Shown one piece after another: positions 63,006 to 64,000 of a DNA stretch of 64,000 bases. The stretch's first letter is position 1. The number at the start of each line of letters is the position of its first letter. The DNA is taken from contig NZ_CP045384.1 of assembly GCF_009363615.1 (NCBI RefSeq), forward strand, positions 3,036,501 through 3,100,500. Reading direction: 5' to 3'. The position numbers and the translations under genes were made by a program. Under the pieces are notes generated by a model. The model saw only the letters and a program-made list of their open reading frames with translations, ran no database searches and had not been told where the DNA came from. The stretch is from Ruegeria sp. THAF33. GTDB lineage: Bacteria > Pseudomonadota > Alphaproteobacteria > Rhodobacterales > Rhodobacteraceae.

Positions 63006-64000
63006 ATGCCCAAACGCCGAATTCTTTCGCTGTGGTTTCCCCGTCTGGGGGCCGAACGGCTGGTCCGCGCCGCGCGGGGCCTGCATGCCGGGCCTTTGGC
63101 CGTTGTGGCCGAACAGTCGAACATGCAGATCGTCACGTCGTTGAATGCCGAGGCACAGGCCGCCGGATTGCGCGTGGGTCAGCCGGTACGCGATGCCCAT
63201 GCCATGTGCGCCAGCTTGATCACCCGCCCTCGCAACGCCCCGGTCGAGGCTGCGTTTCTGACCGCGCTGCGCCGCTGGGCGGGCAAGTTCAGCCCATGGG
63301 TGGCCGAAGAGGCCCCCGATGGCCTGATCGTTGACCTGTCGGGCTGTGCCCATCTGTTCGGCGGTGAAGAGACCTTGCTGAGCGTGCTTGAGACCGACTG
63401 CGCCGACATGGGCCTGAGCGTTCAGATGGGTATCGCCGACACGCTGGGCGCAGCCTGGGCGCTGGCGCGTTATGCGGGGCAAGAGGCCACGTCTGACCGC
63501 AACGGCGACGCCATCAGCCAAGAGGCACGCGCCACCCGCGCCCGGGCAAGCAAGCGGCGGCACTGGACCAGGGGCGGGGCCGCGCCACAGGTGATGGCGC
63601 TGGGCGGTGGCGCGCGGATTGCCACGCCGGGGCAGGCCTATGGCGCGCTCAGCCCCCTGCCCATCGCGGCGCTGCGGCTGGACGATCAGACCGTGGCGCA
63701 ACTGAACCGCCTGGGCCTGCGCCGGATCGGTGATCTGCTGGGCCAGCCGCGTGCCAGTTTGGCACGGCGGTTCGGCCGCGGGCTGGTGTTGCGTCTGGAT
63801 CAGGCGATGGGCAGCGCGCCCGAGCCGGTCTCGCCCGCCCGTCCGCCACATCACTTTGCAGTGCGGATGACTCTGCCCAACCCGATTGGCCTGGTCGAAG
63901 ACGTGATGGCCGCTGTCGATCGGATTCTGCCAACGCTCTGCACCAAACTGGAAGAGAAGGGGCGCGGGGCCCGCACGCTGCGTCTGGAAGCCCACCGTGC
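63006..64000 (+). CDS. imuB: ImuB, catalytically inactive Y-family polymerase (5' part, runs off the window)
   Basis: Adaptor of the inducible mutagenesis complex: it links DnaE2 to the sliding clamp. The frame is open from the ATG at 63006 to the window end, about 331 residues. It has the Y-family fold but lacks the metal-binding acids: the N-terminal segment reads RRILSLWFPRLGAERL where active enzymes have D-x-D, and GLIVDLSGCAHLFGGE stands at the second site, as typical of ImuB. A helix-hairpin-helix (LNRLGLRRIGDLLGQP) follows. TGA at 62994 in this frame rules out an earlier start. An exact LexA box is 17 bases upstream. imuA, normally upstream, is absent. Confidence 0.93.
   Translation, partial: MPKRRILSLWFPRLGAERLVRAARGLHAGPLAVVAEQSNMQIVTSLNAEAQAAGLRVGQPVRDAHAMCASLITRPRNAPVEAAFLTALRRWAGKFSPWVAEEAPDGLIVDLSGCAHLFGGEETLLSVLETDCADMGLSVQMGIADTLGAAWALARYAGQEATSDRNGDAISQEARATRARASKRRHWTRGGAAPQVMALGGGARIATPGQAYGALSPLPIAALRLDDQTVAQLNRLGLRRIGDLLGQPRASLARRFGRGLVLRLDQAMGSAPEPVSPARPPHHFAVRMTLPNPIGLVEDVMAAVDRILPTLCTKLEEKGRGARTLRLEAHR

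Noticed and set aside
62993..63334. 113-residue frame starting ATGATG just after the imuB LexA box
   Set aside because: It overlaps imuB in another frame and shows no family features; imuB has the ATG 13 bases later and conserved Y-family motifs.

Overview
The window looks like a chromosomal segment of a Roseobacter-clade alphaproteobacterium (Rhodobacteraceae). The grounds are GC-rich coding sequence throughout, alphaproteobacterial LexA boxes of the GTTC-N7-GTTC type, a periplasmic c2/c550-type cytochrome, a zf-CHCC protein, DUF1203, DUF1285 and YdcI-free housekeeping genes typical of this group, and glutathione-dependent formaldehyde oxidation. I see no rRNA, tRNA, CRISPR array, insertion sequence or prophage. 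Almost all DNA is coding; the only gene-free stretch above 300 bases is 980-1558.

Layout. 1-8940: the 3' end of an unidentified helical-repeat gene, a stand-alone betaine aldehyde dehydrogenase with a candidate BetI-type operator, an SOS-box-controlled small duplicated-motif protein, a potassium-channel-like protein, the tRNA hydroxylase TrhO, an NAD salvage pair (pncA, pncB) and an unusual alpha/beta hydrolase. 8956-16456 (minus strand): a six-gene cluster encoding a family-5 periplasmic binding protein, a pentameric ligand-gated ion channel (Cys-loop receptor relative), two DppB/DppC-type permeases, a fused DppD-DppF ATPase and an aldehyde dehydrogenase. This is the most unusual locus: a ligand-gated channel gene sits inside an uptake operon.

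16626-31412: pantothenate synthesis (panB, panC), glpK, smpB, idi, cytochrome c, a P1-family peptidase, an SDR, the ribosome-rescue hydrolase arfB preceded by an unusual structured leader, a YhhQ-type transporter, a phytase-like esterase, mepA, an MFS transporter, yggT, recQ and yaaA. 31503-50861: a hybrid histidine kinase, a bacterial alpha-2-macroglobulin with penicillin-binding protein 1C, a tightly overlapping MoxR/DUF58/DUF4159/GATase-like operon, a DUF1285 protein, an EamA transporter, hydroxypyruvate isomerase and a DUF2798 protein.

50882-64000: polA, small membrane and zinc proteins, an orphan ABC ATPase, DUF1203, dnaE2, a group III truncated haemoglobin, a second EamA transporter, a NYN/LOTUS-type protein, S-(hydroxymethyl)glutathione dehydrogenase, an I78-type peptidase inhibitor and the 5' part of imuB. 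dnaE2 and imuB, the inducible mutagenesis polymerases, are separated by about 4 kb, each with its own LexA-box-like sequence; imuA is not in the window.

Main points for follow-up: (1) the channel-in-ABC-operon at 8956-16456; (2) three LexA-type boxes, including one on an uncharacterised small gene at 3201; (3) the arfB leader at 24014-24192, with a short ORF under a 16S-complementary ribosome binding site, an internal anti-Shine-Dalgarno and a terminator; (4) a hairpin-linked dispersed repeat at 22706 and 31467; (5) a DnaE2 that appears to lack the usual C-terminal OB domain. All assignments are by eye from sequence motifs; no database search was run.
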